Source: Firmicutes bacterium UBA4795 (GTDB taxonomy: Bacteria; Bacillota; Desulfotomaculia; Desulfotomaculales; Nap2-2B). Taken from it: DNA of 41,711 nucleotides. The translations under genes were made by a program, and so were the position numbers. The stretch is taken from NCBI GenBank assembly GCA_002402825.1, contig DHGP01000020.1, forward strand, positions 1 to 41,711. The letters are read 5' to 3'. The notes under the pieces were generated by a model. It was not told where the DNA came from. It saw only the letters and a list, made by a program, of their open reading frames with translations, and searched no databases. Each line of letters opens with the position of its first letter. The stretch's first letter is position 1. Shown one piece after another: positions 32,556 to 39,232 of the stretch.

Positions 32556-33002
32556 ATGTCAAAAATGTCATTGGAAGAAAAGATTAATGAGTGGCTTTCA
32601 ATTGCAGATGAAGACCTGGAAGTAGCCCAGTTATGCTATAAAAACAAGAAATACCTGCATTGTGCATTTCTCTGTCAGCAAGCAGTAGAAAAAACAATCA
32701 AAGCCAGAATTGCGACTAATAACGAAATACCTTATCCTATTCATGATTTAGCTGCCTTGGCTGAAGATGCCGAGATTTGGGAAATGCTTTCTGCTGAACA
32801 AAGGCTTTTTTTAAGGGCGCTAACTACCTATGCTATAAGTACTCGTTATCCCGATAAAAAAAGAAGGTTGCTTTCAGTATGCAACGAAGAAGAATCTCGA
32901 AAAATCTTAATCTCTTCTAAGGAGACGGTGTTATGGCTAAAAGAAAAAATAAGCGAAAAGTTGTCCCAAGAGAAACAGTCATCAGAAGACTTGAAGAAGT
33001 AA
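32556..33002 (+). CDS. HEPN-domain protein of an MNT/HEPN toxin-antitoxin pair
   Basis: The 148-aa all-helical protein matches the COG2250-type HEPN domain: EWLSIADEDLEVAQLCYKN, CAFLCQQAVEKTIKA, IPYPIHDLAALAE, and YAISTRYPDKKR near the C-terminus (the R/Y basic motif region). HEPN partners act as RNA-cleaving toxins or as antitoxin-bound regulators controlled by a nucleotidyltransferase. The start 32556 is chosen because AGAGGAG lies 8 nt upstream; an ATG at 32496 extends the frame without a ribosome site. It overlaps the MNT gene by 70 bp. Both are intact, unlike their neighbours. Confidence 0.85.
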   Translation: MSKMSLEEKINEWLSIADEDLEVAQLCYKNKKYLHCAFLCQQAVEKTIKARIATNNEIPYPIHDLAALAEDAEIWEMLSAEQRLFLRALTTYAISTRYPDKKRRLLSVCNEEESRKILISSKETVLWLKEKISEKLSQEKQSSEDLKK

Positions 33003-33280
33003 TAGCCAATTTAAAAAAGCAAATTCCGGTAGATTGTGCTTATCTTTTTGGGTCATACGCCAAAGATAACCCAAAACCTTATAGTGATGTTGATATAGCA
33101 ATCATATCTCCCGAATTTGGCAAAAATTACGTTAAAGAAACAGTATTTTTAATGGAAGTCTTTGGAGGGCTAAAACTCATTGTAGAACCTCATGCTTATT
33201 CCAGTGAAGAATTTAAACACGCCCAAGACGATTCCTTTTTGTTTAGAGAAATAATACAAAAAGGAATTAAAATTGTTTAA
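32933..33280 (+). CDS. MNT-type nucleotidyltransferase (antitoxin/modifier)
   Basis: This 115-aa minimal nucleotidyltransferase has AYLFGSYAKDNPKPYSDVDIAII, containing the GSxAx(10)DxD catalytic signature, and later IVEPHAYSSEEF. MNT antitoxins inactivate HEPN toxins by adding AMP to them. TAAGGAG stands 9 nt before the ATG inside the end of the HEPN gene, so the two are translated from one message. Both the GS and both Asp residues are present, so activity is likely. Confidence 0.87.
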   Translation: MAKRKNKRKVVPRETVIRRLEEVIANLKKQIPVDCAYLFGSYAKDNPKPYSDVDIAIISPEFGKNYVKETVFLMEVFGGLKLIVEPHAYSSEEFKHAQDDSFLFREIIQKGIKIV

Positions 33281-33291
33281 TTTTTAAATGA

Positions 33292-33494
33292 TTTGGGTGT
33301 AAATTATTACGGCAAGCGAAGGCGAGCGCTGTATTAAAGAGCGCGGTCAAACGGATAGAGGCATTGGGATTCAAGGTTACAAAAGACCTTTATAAATTTA
33401 TTGATACTATAAATTTATTGATACGGGCGCCTTTATTGACCTCATTGACGAAAACAATACATTATATCTGAAAGCCAGCACATTTTACACATAA
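33292..33494 (+). pseudogene. Gene tail broken by a 17-bp tandem duplication
   Basis: An open segment from 33292 reads ...ALGFKVTKDLYKFIDT. The 17-bp unit at 33391-33407 is repeated exactly at 33408-33424, shifting the frame. After the second copy the original frame resumes as DTGAFIDLIDENNTLYLKAS and stops at 33494. Without one copy the protein would read through KFIDTGAFIDLID. There is no start codon, so it is a C-terminal fragment of a protein I do not recognise. Confidence 0.65.
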
Positions 33495-33554
33495 CTGACT
33501 AAGCGGACAAGATTATTAACTACCCTGTTTGTAGTATCCGAAACTTACACCTCC

Positions 33555-33600
33555 TTTTGCTAATGCACTATTTTGGAGACCTTGTATATCACTTAAGTTA
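33555..33600. repeat. Element repeat R2 (partial copy)
   Basis: It contains TTTTGCTAATGCACTATTTTG and a CCTTG-TATATCACTT tail, matching R1 and R3 except that one TTTGCTAAC unit is missing. It is directly after the stop of the type ISP C-terminal fragment. Confidence 0.4.
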
Positions 33601-34272
33601 AATAACAGTTCTTTCAATTTCTTGGTATAAAGAATCTATTTCTTCTTGTATTTCTATCGTTCTTTTCAAAACATAAACAATTTTACAATAATGTTTAATA
33701 TCATCTAACAGCAAAACCCTTTCTTTTCTGTCCTTTAACCATTTATCCAAAACCTGATAACCACTAATTTGATATTCCCATACATCTTCCTCTATTCCTT
33801 CAAAGTATTGATTGCTGTTAATATAGACCTTATCCGGTTGGAAAACCACTTTTTCTGCCCGATTATCGCCTGCGCCCTGAAATTTAGCAAATGGTATGTC
33901 TAATTCTTCTGACTTCAATAGATGTAGGTCTGCAAGCTGTTTTCCATACTCGCCTAGTTTTATAAATAACTTATAATCTTTGGTAAAAGGTATCCTGGGA
34001 AAATCAGTTTTTAAAAATTCAGCGTAATTTACGCGGTATATATTAGAGAATAAAACACTGTAAATGTAATAAAAAATTTCTTCTGGTGCAGGTATTGTTT
34101 TGTAATTTTCAATTAAGGCTTTCATAACCTCTGGGTTAATATTAGATAATTTTTCTTTGCTCTCATGCTCTTCAAGTGTACTGGATAGTTTTCCTGCGTA
34201 AACATAGAGAGGAAAGAGATAATTTATATCAAGAGAAGTTACTGCCGTTGCTCCCTGCCGTAATTTTATCTG
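33598..34272 (-). pseudogene. C-terminal fragment of a type ISP restriction-modification enzyme
   Basis: The open frame from 34272 to the stop at 33598 contains TSLDINYLFPLYVYAG, NINPEVMKALIENY, then PEEIFYYIYSVLFSNIYRVNYAEFLKTDFPRIPF, YFEGIEEDVWEYQISGYQVLDKWLKDRK and LDDIKHYCKIVYVLKRTIEI. These match the C-terminal segment of type ISP/IIG enzymes. An ATG at 34125 could initiate a 175-aa protein, but without the helicase and methylase domains it would have no enzymatic role. A TAA lies directly before 34272. The preceding protein segment lies downstream at 32109-32429, showing rearrangement. Confidence 0.72.
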
Positions 34273-34598
34273 TTATAAAGACATATTTCCAATCTTCCAA
34301 ACTCCTTGAGCGTCTTATAGTGATTAAGCCTAAGTTCTCCGGCTAAGGATTCAGCAGTGTGGCTTTCAGGCAGGGAAAAAGAAAAAAACTGTTCTAGTAA
34401 GTTATAGAATTCTTTTTCTTTTTCAGCAGGAGGGACAGCTTTTACTTTATATGCAATAACCAGCCTGGCGATAAGAACTTGGTTAATTAACTGGCTGTTA
34501 CGGTAAAGACGAAATTCAAAAAAAGGTAAGGTTTCAGCATATTTACCTCCTCTTTTAAGAATTCGTTTTTTACGTGATTTTTCCTCTTTAAAGGTCAA
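34266..34598 (-). CDS. Unrecognised 110-aa ORF in the tRNA-Lys element
   Basis: A TTG-started frame (34598) gives a basic N-terminus (KEEKSRKKRILKRGGKYAE), then FEFRLYRNSQLINQVLIARLV, a helix-rich centre and an end at LEICLYNR. It overlaps the first codons of the type ISP C-terminal fragment by 7 nt. No ribosome site of note precedes the TTG. I recognise no family. It may be the first part of another broken gene, since the frame simply ends where the ISP fragment begins. Confidence 0.35.
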   Translation of the reverse strand: MTFKEEKSRKKRILKRGGKYAETLPFFEFRLYRNSQLINQVLIARLVIAYKVKAVPPAEKEKEFYNLLEQFFSFSLPESHTAESLAGELRLNHYKTLKEFGRLEICLYNR

Positions 34599-34644
34599 AA
34601 AAATTCGGTAGTGGCCATATTACCACTACCGAAGACTATATATT

Positions 34645-34702
34645 TTTGCTAACCATTTGCTAACGTATTATTTCAGAAGCCTTATATATCAAGTCTTTCC
34701 AA
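34645..34702. repeat. Element repeat R3 (TTTGCTAAC pair)
   Basis: TTTTGCTAACCATTTGCTAAC with a tail like R1, about 120 bp inside the right boundary. It is a near copy of R1 at the other end. Confidence 0.5.
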
Positions 34703-34784
34703 CTAGACTATTTTGGACGAACAAAAGTCTAAAAATACCACCCGGCCCTTGGTATTACTAGCTTTGTTAGAATCCTATTAGCTA

Positions 34785-34831
34785 ACTCTTAATCGTCAGG
34801 TTACAGGTTCGATTCCTGTATGGCCCACCAG
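34785..34831 (+). repeat. attR-like 47-bp repeat (tRNA-Lys 3' fragment)
   Basis: Identical to 31934-31980, it carries the tRNA-Lys anticodon arm, T arm and acceptor without the 5' half, so it cannot make a tRNA. It marks the right end of the integrated element. Confidence 0.85.
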
Positions 34832-34842
34832 AAAAGTTAGAA

Positions 34843-34890
34843 ATGGCAAGGGTTCCGTGAGTGGAAGGCCTTGCCATTATGTTTTATTTT
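34843..34890 (+). terminator. Displaced tRNA-Lys terminator
   Basis: ATGGCAAGG (34843-34851) pairs exactly with CCTTGCCAT (34869-34877), followed by TATGTTTTATTTT. It is probably the original terminator of tRNA-Lys before insertion of the element. Confidence 0.65.
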
Positions 34891-35148
34891 AGCGGAAAAA
34901 TTAAAAATGCAATAAAGTCTTATACCTTGCCGCTTTCTAATCGATTTTGCGGTTGCCAAATGTGCTGGTCTAACCAGGAGAACTCATCAGGTTGGCTAAG
35001 TGCTTATTGACACGGAGATCTGCAAAGCCTAAGTCTTGGCTACCGAAATAATCCTTATGAAAAAGCCGGAGGGTAAACATTAAATATAGCGGTTCATTCC
35101 CAGATGACCAGCGTTGGGTTTAAAACAATGGTGTGAACAATAAACTCT
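34891..35148. other. Non-coding stretch of unknown nature
   Basis: The ~250-bp region lacks a good ORF but is less AT-rich than nearby spacers and has several short complementary segments (for example near 34970 and 35025). It resembles structured RNA or a decayed intron more than random spacer, but I cannot assign it. Confidence 0.3.
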
Positions 35149-35547
35149 TTAGTTTTTACTCATATAAGGAAGAATAGTTTTTATAAGTTTCTTAACTAGC
35201 TCTAGTTCTTTAGGGGAGCATTTGTTAAGCAAACTATCTAATTCTTTATCTTTATCGCTGCCACATGTATCATAGACATTATCTGCCTCATGAAAATAGT
35301 AGAAACTATCAGAAGCCTTGCCGAAAATAAGGTAATCTAAAGGAACATGTAAACAGTTGACAACTTTAACTAAAACAGGGAGACTCATTTGCCTCTCTCC
35401 TCGTTCCAATTGTCCAACATAGTAGTCTGAAAGCCCTATGACCTCTGCAAATTCTTCCCGTGAAAGTCCAAGCTTTCCCCTTTCTTCCCGTATTCGTTGC
35501 CCAATAGCTTTGTTATCTAAGTCTACTTTATTTCCCATTTTATTCAC
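35149..35547 (-). CDS. Xre-family HTH transcriptional regulator
   Basis: The 132-aa protein has an N-terminal Cro/C1-type helix-turn-helix (~residues 14-70): IGQRIREERGKLGLSREEFAEVIGLSDYYVGQLERGERQMSLPVLVKVVNCL, with DYLI as the last segment. The C-terminal half has DELDSLLNKCSPKELELVKKLIKTIL, typical of this small anaerobe-type regulator. CAGGGAGTG lies 6 nt before the ATG. It is divergent from the Spo0E-like/GGDEF pair, with an 11-bp inverted repeat in the shared spacer that could be its operator. Confidence 0.88.
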   Translation of the reverse strand: MNKMGNKVDLDNKAIGQRIREERGKLGLSREEFAEVIGLSDYYVGQLERGERQMSLPVLVKVVNCLHVPLDYLIFGKASDSFYYFHEADNVYDTCGSDKDKELDSLLNKCSPKELELVKKLIKTILPYMSKN

Positions 35548-35595
35548 TCCCTGCTTTAAGGTACTTTATCTAACTTTTAGCCATATCTGAATTTG

Positions 35596-35656
35596 CAACA
35601 TGCATATTTTTATTATTTGCAAAAAGCCAATATTCGATGTAAAATTATGCATGTTG
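35596..35656. promoter_or_regulatory. Inverted-repeat operator between Xre and Spo0E-like genes
   Basis: CAACATGCATA (35596-35606) and TATGCATGTTG (35646-35656) are perfect inverted copies 39 bp apart, and similarity extends a few bases on both sides. Both lie between the divergent starts, so they are good candidate sites for the adjacent Xre protein. Confidence 0.55.
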
Positions 35657-35677
35657 TTATTAATAGGGAGGTGTGGA

Positions 35678-35839
35678 GTGAAAATAGAAAATAAAATAGA
35701 AATAGCAAGAAATATCCTTAATAATGCCGCCGAAATGAATATGAGTAAAAGTATTCTTCTAAAAATAAGTCAAAAAATAGATAAATATATTGTTAAATAT
35801 TATCATAAAAATGGAGGCCAAAAAGGTGATATGGGTTAA
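35678..35839 (+). CDS. Spo0E-family aspartyl-phosphate phosphatase
   Basis: Spo0E-like proteins remove phosphate from the sporulation regulator Spo0A. The 53-aa frame starts at GTG 35678 behind GGGAGG. It contains IENKIEIARNILNNAAEM and then SKSILLKISQKIDKYIVKYY, which fits the family pattern of two helices joined by a turn, with the SQxxD catalytic motif (SQKID) present. A longer frame from 35600 has no ribosome site. Its last 14 nt overlap the start of a diguanylate cyclase gene, suggesting coupled translation. Confidence 0.85.
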   Translation: MKIENKIEIARNILNNAAEMNMSKSILLKISQKIDKYIVKYYHKNGGQKGDMG

Positions 35840-36503
35840 GAAGAGTATGTATAAACATGCTCCTGTTATTTTAGTATCAGGTGGGCTAATTCTATGGCTT
35901 ATCACATTTTTGATGGATAGATATTACCACCATAATCATGATCTGGTCTGGATGCCTTTTGTAATAATTCAAATGATAGTTAGTGCTATCTGTGGTATCA
36001 TGATTAAAAAGTTTTATCAGCAAGCACAAACCGACATGCTGACTGGCCTGTGCAACAGAAGATATTTTCATGAAAAATTGTCAGGATTGAAAACAAAAAC
36101 ACCAGTCTCGCTAATTTTAATTGATATAGATAATTTCAAAAGCATAAATGACACGTACGGGCATATAACAGGTGATCAGATATTACGGCAATTTGCTGAT
36201 ATTTTGCAAAACAATACAAGGGGAAATGACGTAATTACCCGATGGGGAGGAGAGGAATTTGCGGTAATTCTCCCTCAAACTGATGTCAAAGAGGCTTTTA
36301 AAATTGCGGATAGAATAAGAAAAAAAGCAGAAGAACATATTTTTTTTTATGAAAAAATCATTTGTAGCATTACCGTAAGCGTCGGTATAGCCTCGACAAA
36401 AAATAAAGAAGATATTGACATAGAACAATTCTTTAAAATTGCTGATAAGGCTCTTTATAAAGCAAAGGAGAAAAAGAATTTTATCATAGTTGCGGAAGGG
36501 TAA
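35826..36503 (+). CDS. Membrane-bound GGDEF diguanylate cyclase
   Basis: The ~225-aa protein starts best at GTG 35826, after TGGAGG. Two membrane helices (~residues 11-30 and 38-60) precede a GGDEF domain with TDMLTGLCNRRYFHEKL, LILIDIDNFKSINDTYGHITGDQILRQFA, and the active motif as GGEEFAVIL (GGEEF is a catalytically competent variant). SVGIAS and ADKALYKAKEKKN close the domain. No sensory or PilZ domain is present. It makes cyclic-di-GMP from two GTPs. Coupling to a Spo0E-like phosphatase suggests a link between sporulation and c-di-GMP. Confidence 0.92.
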   Translation: MIWVKKSMYKHAPVILVSGGLILWLITFLMDRYYHHNHDLVWMPFVIIQMIVSAICGIMIKKFYQQAQTDMLTGLCNRRYFHEKLSGLKTKTPVSLILIDIDNFKSINDTYGHITGDQILRQFADILQNNTRGNDVITRWGGEEFAVILPQTDVKEAFKIADRIRKKAEEHIFFYEKIICSITVSVGIASTKNKEDIDIEQFFKIADKALYKAKEKKNFIIVAEG

Positions 36504-36647
36504 AATAAAACATTTTTAGAGCGAATAAATTCAAAAGTTTTACCTAAAAGAAGATGCGGTTATAATTACTAAGGATGTAATAAATAACTATTTGTTAATA
36601 TTGGCAGTTGTAAAATAACTTTGAGCGATCATTAAGTAAGGATGATG

Positions 36648-36719
36648 ATTCTTGCCTTGCCAGGGTAAGATGTTTTAAAATAGGACTGAAGTAAAAAATA
36701 TGCTAAGGCAAGCAAGAAT
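36648..36719 (+). other. Long-range inverted repeat before the adenosine-kinase-like gene
   Basis: ATTCTTGCCTTGCC (36648-36661) pairs with GGCAAGCAAGAAT (36707-36719) with one bulged C, closing a 45-nt loop. It lies upstream of the ribosome site and could be a leader hairpin or terminator-like element. No riboswitch class is recognised. Confidence 0.3.
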
Positions 36720-36743
36720 AAAGGGAGGAAGGAGGACAATATA

Positions 36744-37232
36744 ATGGAATTGAAGGTAGAAAGATTAGCATTTCCTGAAAACTGTAATATTATCCTTGGT
36801 CAGACTCATTTTATTAAAACCGTTGAAGACCTGTATGAAATAATGGTAGGCTCTGCCCCAAATCCCAAATTTGGCCTGGCTTTTAGTGAGGCTTCCGGAC
36901 CGTGCTTAATTAGAAAAGCCGGTACTGATGACGAATTAATAAAAATCGCCGTAGAAAATACCTCTAAAATTAGGGCTGGTCATACCTTTATTATTGTGAT
37001 GAAGGACGTTTTTCCTATAAATGTACTCAACGCCATAAAAGGCTGTCAGGAAGTATGCCACATATTCTGTGCTACGTCAAATCCGGTGGAAGTAGTCCTG
37101 GCTGAGACCGAACAGGGCCGCGGTATATTAGGGGTAATTGATGGGCTTTCCCCTAAGGGAATAGAATCAGAAAAAGAAATAAACGATCGAGTAGCCCTAT
37201 TGCGTAAATTTGGGTACAAAACAGGATCATGA
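36744..37232 (+). CDS. Adenosine-specific kinase (DUF355 family)
   Basis: The 162-aa protein matches the archaeal/anaerobe adenosine-specific kinase family. It has LGQTHFIKTVEDLYEIMVGSAPNPKFGLAFSEASGP, then GHTFIIVMKDVFPINVLNAIKG, FCATSNPVEVVLAETEQGRGILGVIDGLSP. These enzymes phosphorylate adenosine to AMP and are unrelated to ribokinase-type kinases. A strong GGAGGAAGGAGG cluster precedes the ATG. It is a single-gene unit. A role in purine salvage is the family expectation. Confidence 0.9.
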   Translation: MELKVERLAFPENCNIILGQTHFIKTVEDLYEIMVGSAPNPKFGLAFSEASGPCLIRKAGTDDELIKIAVENTSKIRAGHTFIIVMKDVFPINVLNAIKGCQEVCHIFCATSNPVEVVLAETEQGRGILGVIDGLSPKGIESEKEINDRVALLRKFGYKTGS

Positions 37233-37320
37233 TAAATGATAAAACCGCAGCATCTTTTAACAGAGTTATTATAGTGTTGCTTTAAAAACCTCAATATATT
37301 GTTTACCCTTTTTATAAAGA

Positions 37321-37354
37321 TTTGTAGGGGTGTTAAATTTAACGCCCCTACAAA
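37321..37354. terminator. Near-perfect 34-bp palindrome
   Basis: TTTGTAGGGGTGTTAAA pairs with TTTAACGCCCCTACAAA with a single G.T pair. It sits between the convergent adenosine-kinase and MBL-hydrolase genes, so it could terminate both. The T run is short, so a palindromic repeat unit is also possible. Confidence 0.5.
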
Positions 37355-37413
37355 AGGCGCACTTTTTGACTGTCCCTTTGAGTTTTTGCATTTCCAAAAA
37401 ACCTGATGCCAGC

Positions 37414-38037
37414 TTATATAAGCTCAAGTAAAACTATTTGCATTTTTTCAGGCATTTTACCGGCGTAAACTTCCAATTGACTTTGTTTTAGGTAAGGATA
37501 AAACTTTAAGAATTCATCTACTGAAGCTACGGGTAAATTTATATATTTTGTTTTATAGTGCATGGGAATTACATAAGACGGGTTTATTTGACTTATTACC
37601 TTTTTGGCTTCTGTCGCATCAATGGTAAAAAAACCACCTACCGGAATTAATAACACATCAACCCTTCCCATTTCTTTTACTAGAGCTTGATCAAGGATAT
37701 GGCCCAAGTCACCCAAATGGCATATTCTTAAGTTTTCTGCTTCTATAAGAAAGATAATGTTTTCACCACGTTGGGCTCCTTTTGCCTTATCATGGAAAGA
37801 AGGAAACCCGGTTATTTTTATCCCGTTAAAAGAATGTTCGCCCGTACTCTGGATTACTTGCGGTTTTCCAGGTAAAGCTTTAGTATAATTATGATCAAAA
37901 TGTTGGTGGCTGACGGTTACCAAATCTGCCGTTGCCTTTAACTTAGGGTATCCTAATTGAGGATCAAAAGGGTCAGTTAATATTTTTTTGGTTGTTTCGA
38001 TTAGAAAGCAAGCGTGGCCATACCAGTAAATTTTCAT
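37414..38037 (-). CDS. Metallo-beta-lactamase-fold metal-dependent hydrolase (UPF0173-like)
   Basis: The 207-aa protein has the simple MBL fold: an N-terminal WYGHACFLIET, metal-binding VSHQHFDHNY (HxHxDH written as HQHFDH), THSFN-like strand, FPSFHDKAKGAQRGEN, the metal ligand Asp in CHLGDLGH, LLIPVGGFFTIDATEA and the last His in VIPMHYKTKYI. There is no signal peptide. The substrate cannot be told from the sequence. Proteins of this type are often called UPF0173 or YtkL-like. The ATG lies about 8 nt after CCGGAGG. Confidence 0.88.
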   Translation of the reverse strand: MKIYWYGHACFLIETTKKILTDPFDPQLGYPKLKATADLVTVSHQHFDHNYTKALPGKPQVIQSTGEHSFNGIKITGFPSFHDKAKGAQRGENIIFLIEAENLRICHLGDLGHILDQALVKEMGRVDVLLIPVGGFFTIDATEAKKVISQINPSYVIPMHYKTKYINLPVASVDEFLKFYPYLKQSQLEVYAGKMPEKMQIVLLELI

Positions 38038-38128
38038 TTCTCAAAACCTCCGGACCTAAATAATTTATTTAGCCTTCAATTTATTCCTAACACTTTTAAT
38101 GTTGCAATTAACGGGTCGTTATAAAGTT

Positions 38129-38166
38129 TAAATTACCCATTAAAAGTTAAATTACCCATTAAAAGT
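38129..38166 (+). repeat. Tandem 19-bp repeat, two copies
   Basis: TAAATTACCCATTAAAAGT occurs twice end to end (38129-38147, 38148-38166) in the spacer between the MBL and PIN genes. No function is evident. Confidence 0.75.
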
Positions 38167-38249
38167 TCAGTTTCATAAACAAGGCAAAGAAGGAACCTCG
38201 GTAGCAAGCCACTAAGGTATCGGGTAATTCTTTGTGTTTTATCCAGGAC

Positions 38250-38417
38250 TTAACTTCTTTCAGGGAATACATAAATCTCGGACAGGACGAGTTCAGGGGT
38301 GATGAGCAAAATTCCTTTTGTCTGCAAGTCGAGCATCAAATGGGTAGCCTCGCTGTGATATTGGTCGCCCCGGACGAGATACCCGAACCATACCCCAGTG
38401 TCAATAAAAGCTTTCAT
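38250..38417 (-). pseudogene. Truncated VapC-like PIN toxin
   Basis: The 55-aa frame starts ATG 38417-38415, 3 nt after the antitoxin stop. It begins MKAFIDTGVWFGYLV, the PIN N-terminus with the first metal Asp, and continues to LLITPELVLSEIYV with the conserved Glu, then stops at 38250. Intact VapC is ~130 aa with a second acidic cluster. Those residues are missing here, so the protein is probably inactive. Confidence 0.7.
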
Positions 38418-38420
38418 TAT

Positions 38421-38696
38421 TTAAGACCCTATATTCTCCAGGCTGTAGACAATTTCATCGTGTTTTTCTCCGGCTTTAAAACATTCCGGCCCACCTTCAA
38501 AAATTCCAATCGCCTTTAGAACGGGGTTTTGTTCCAAAGGGGTATTGCGCCGCCTTTCCTGTTCCAGGTATGCAGACAACGCCCGGCGCAGGATTTCTGA
38601 TTCCGATACTTTACAGCTTATGGACCATTTTTTAAGCTCTTCATTTAGTGATACCGGTAAGTATAATTGGCGCCTGACCATCTTTGCGCTATTCAT
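38421..38696 (-). CDS. Ribbon-helix-helix antitoxin (VapB/CopG-like)
   Basis: The ~91-aa protein starts at ATG 38696, 9 nt after AAAGGTGG; an upstream ATG at 38723 lies before that site. It has MVRRQLYLPVSLNEELKKWSISCKVSESEILRRALSAYL, a ribbon-helix-helix DNA-binding pattern, then an acidic tail (GGPECFKAGEKHDE...) that would bind the toxin. It precedes a truncated PIN toxin gene and has a perfect palindromic operator upstream at 38730-38765. It probably represses itself, with its toxin partner now lost. Confidence 0.82.
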   Translation of the reverse strand: MNSAKMVRRQLYLPVSLNEELKKWSISCKVSESEILRRALSAYLEQERRRNTPLEQNPVLKAIGIFEGGPECFKAGEKHDEIVYSLENIGS

Positions 38697-38729
38697 ATTC
38701 AAAAACCACCTTTTGTTTATCATTGTAAC

Positions 38730-38765
38730 ATATGGTGTATAATTATCAAGTATTATACACCATAT
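38730..38765. promoter_or_regulatory. Palindromic operator of the VapB-like antitoxin
   Basis: ATATGGTGTATAAT (38730-38743) and ATTATACACCATAT (38752-38765) are perfect 14-bp inverted arms with an 8-bp spacer. They overlap a TATAAT-like -10 for the minus-strand antitoxin gene, typical of self-repressed toxin-antitoxin operons. Confidence 0.7.
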
Positions 38766-38960
38766 TTTGGATTTTTCGTTTTTCTTTGTGCTGCTTTGTA
38801 AGTATAAATATTTAATTTTATTATACCATTATCTATTAATTATTGAATATTGGGGTAATTTTTTTAAAAAAGTTATTTAAATCAGAGGAAAAAATACCTC
38901 ACTTATAGAATAGTCATAATTTATTTACCAAATTTTTTAGTCATCTTCAGGTGGTAGAAA

Positions 38961-39078
38961 ATGATTAAAAATACCTTTATTTTTATCCCTGAAATTGGGA
39001 AAAAACAGAAGAAGCTTTTTGGAAAAAGGTATTTTAACTTGGGATGACTTTAAAGAAAAAAGTTCAATATTAAAATAA
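38961..39078 (+). pseudogene. Frameshifted YprB-like RNase H fragment
   Basis: Three short frames together read FIFIPEIGKK, then TEEAFWKK, then GILTWDDFKEKSSILK and a stop. Together they match the N-terminal pattern of YprB-type ribonuclease H-like proteins (PGIGEKTE..LW..GILTWEDF). Two one-base losses, in the A runs at 39000-39005 and 39023-39027, explain the shifts. An ATG and AGGTGG begin the remnant at 38961. The body of the protein is absent. Confidence 0.55.
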
Positions 39079-39232
39079 GGTTTCTGGATAATTTTGCATA
39101 AATAATAAAACCGGTTTTAATAAGTAACTGGTTTTTGTTATTGTGGTTGCTGCCTTTGATAACAGTGGAAGGTGTTATTTTATAAAGAAGAATGAATTTA
39201 GATGAATAAGTAATCTTTGAGGTTAAAGTTTA

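Larger units (their letters stand above)
31934..34831. mobile_element. Integrase-less genomic element inserted at tRNA-Lys
   Basis: The element is bounded by 47-bp direct repeats of the tRNA-Lys 3' end (31934-31980 and 34785-34831), the classic attL/attR arrangement of tyrosine-recombinase elements. The flanking terminator-like hairpin (AATGGCAAGG...CCTTGC) is also duplicated beyond each repeat, with ~85% similarity by eye. Inside are an HEPN/MNT toxin-antitoxin pair, broken pieces of a type ISP restriction-modification gene, one unrecognised ORF and one frameshifted gene tail. No integrase or excisionase is present, so the element has either decayed or moves in trans. Confidence 0.75.

Noticed and set aside
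31200..34831. Complete insertion sequence or transposase
   Set aside because: No transposase motif or terminal inverted repeats were found; the element boundaries are explained by tRNA direct repeats.
34891..35148. Cyclic-di-GMP riboswitch upstream of the GGDEF gene
   Set aside because: A GCAAAGCC string is present, but the paired helices and flanking tetraloop/receptor do not fit, and an Xre gene on the other strand intervenes.
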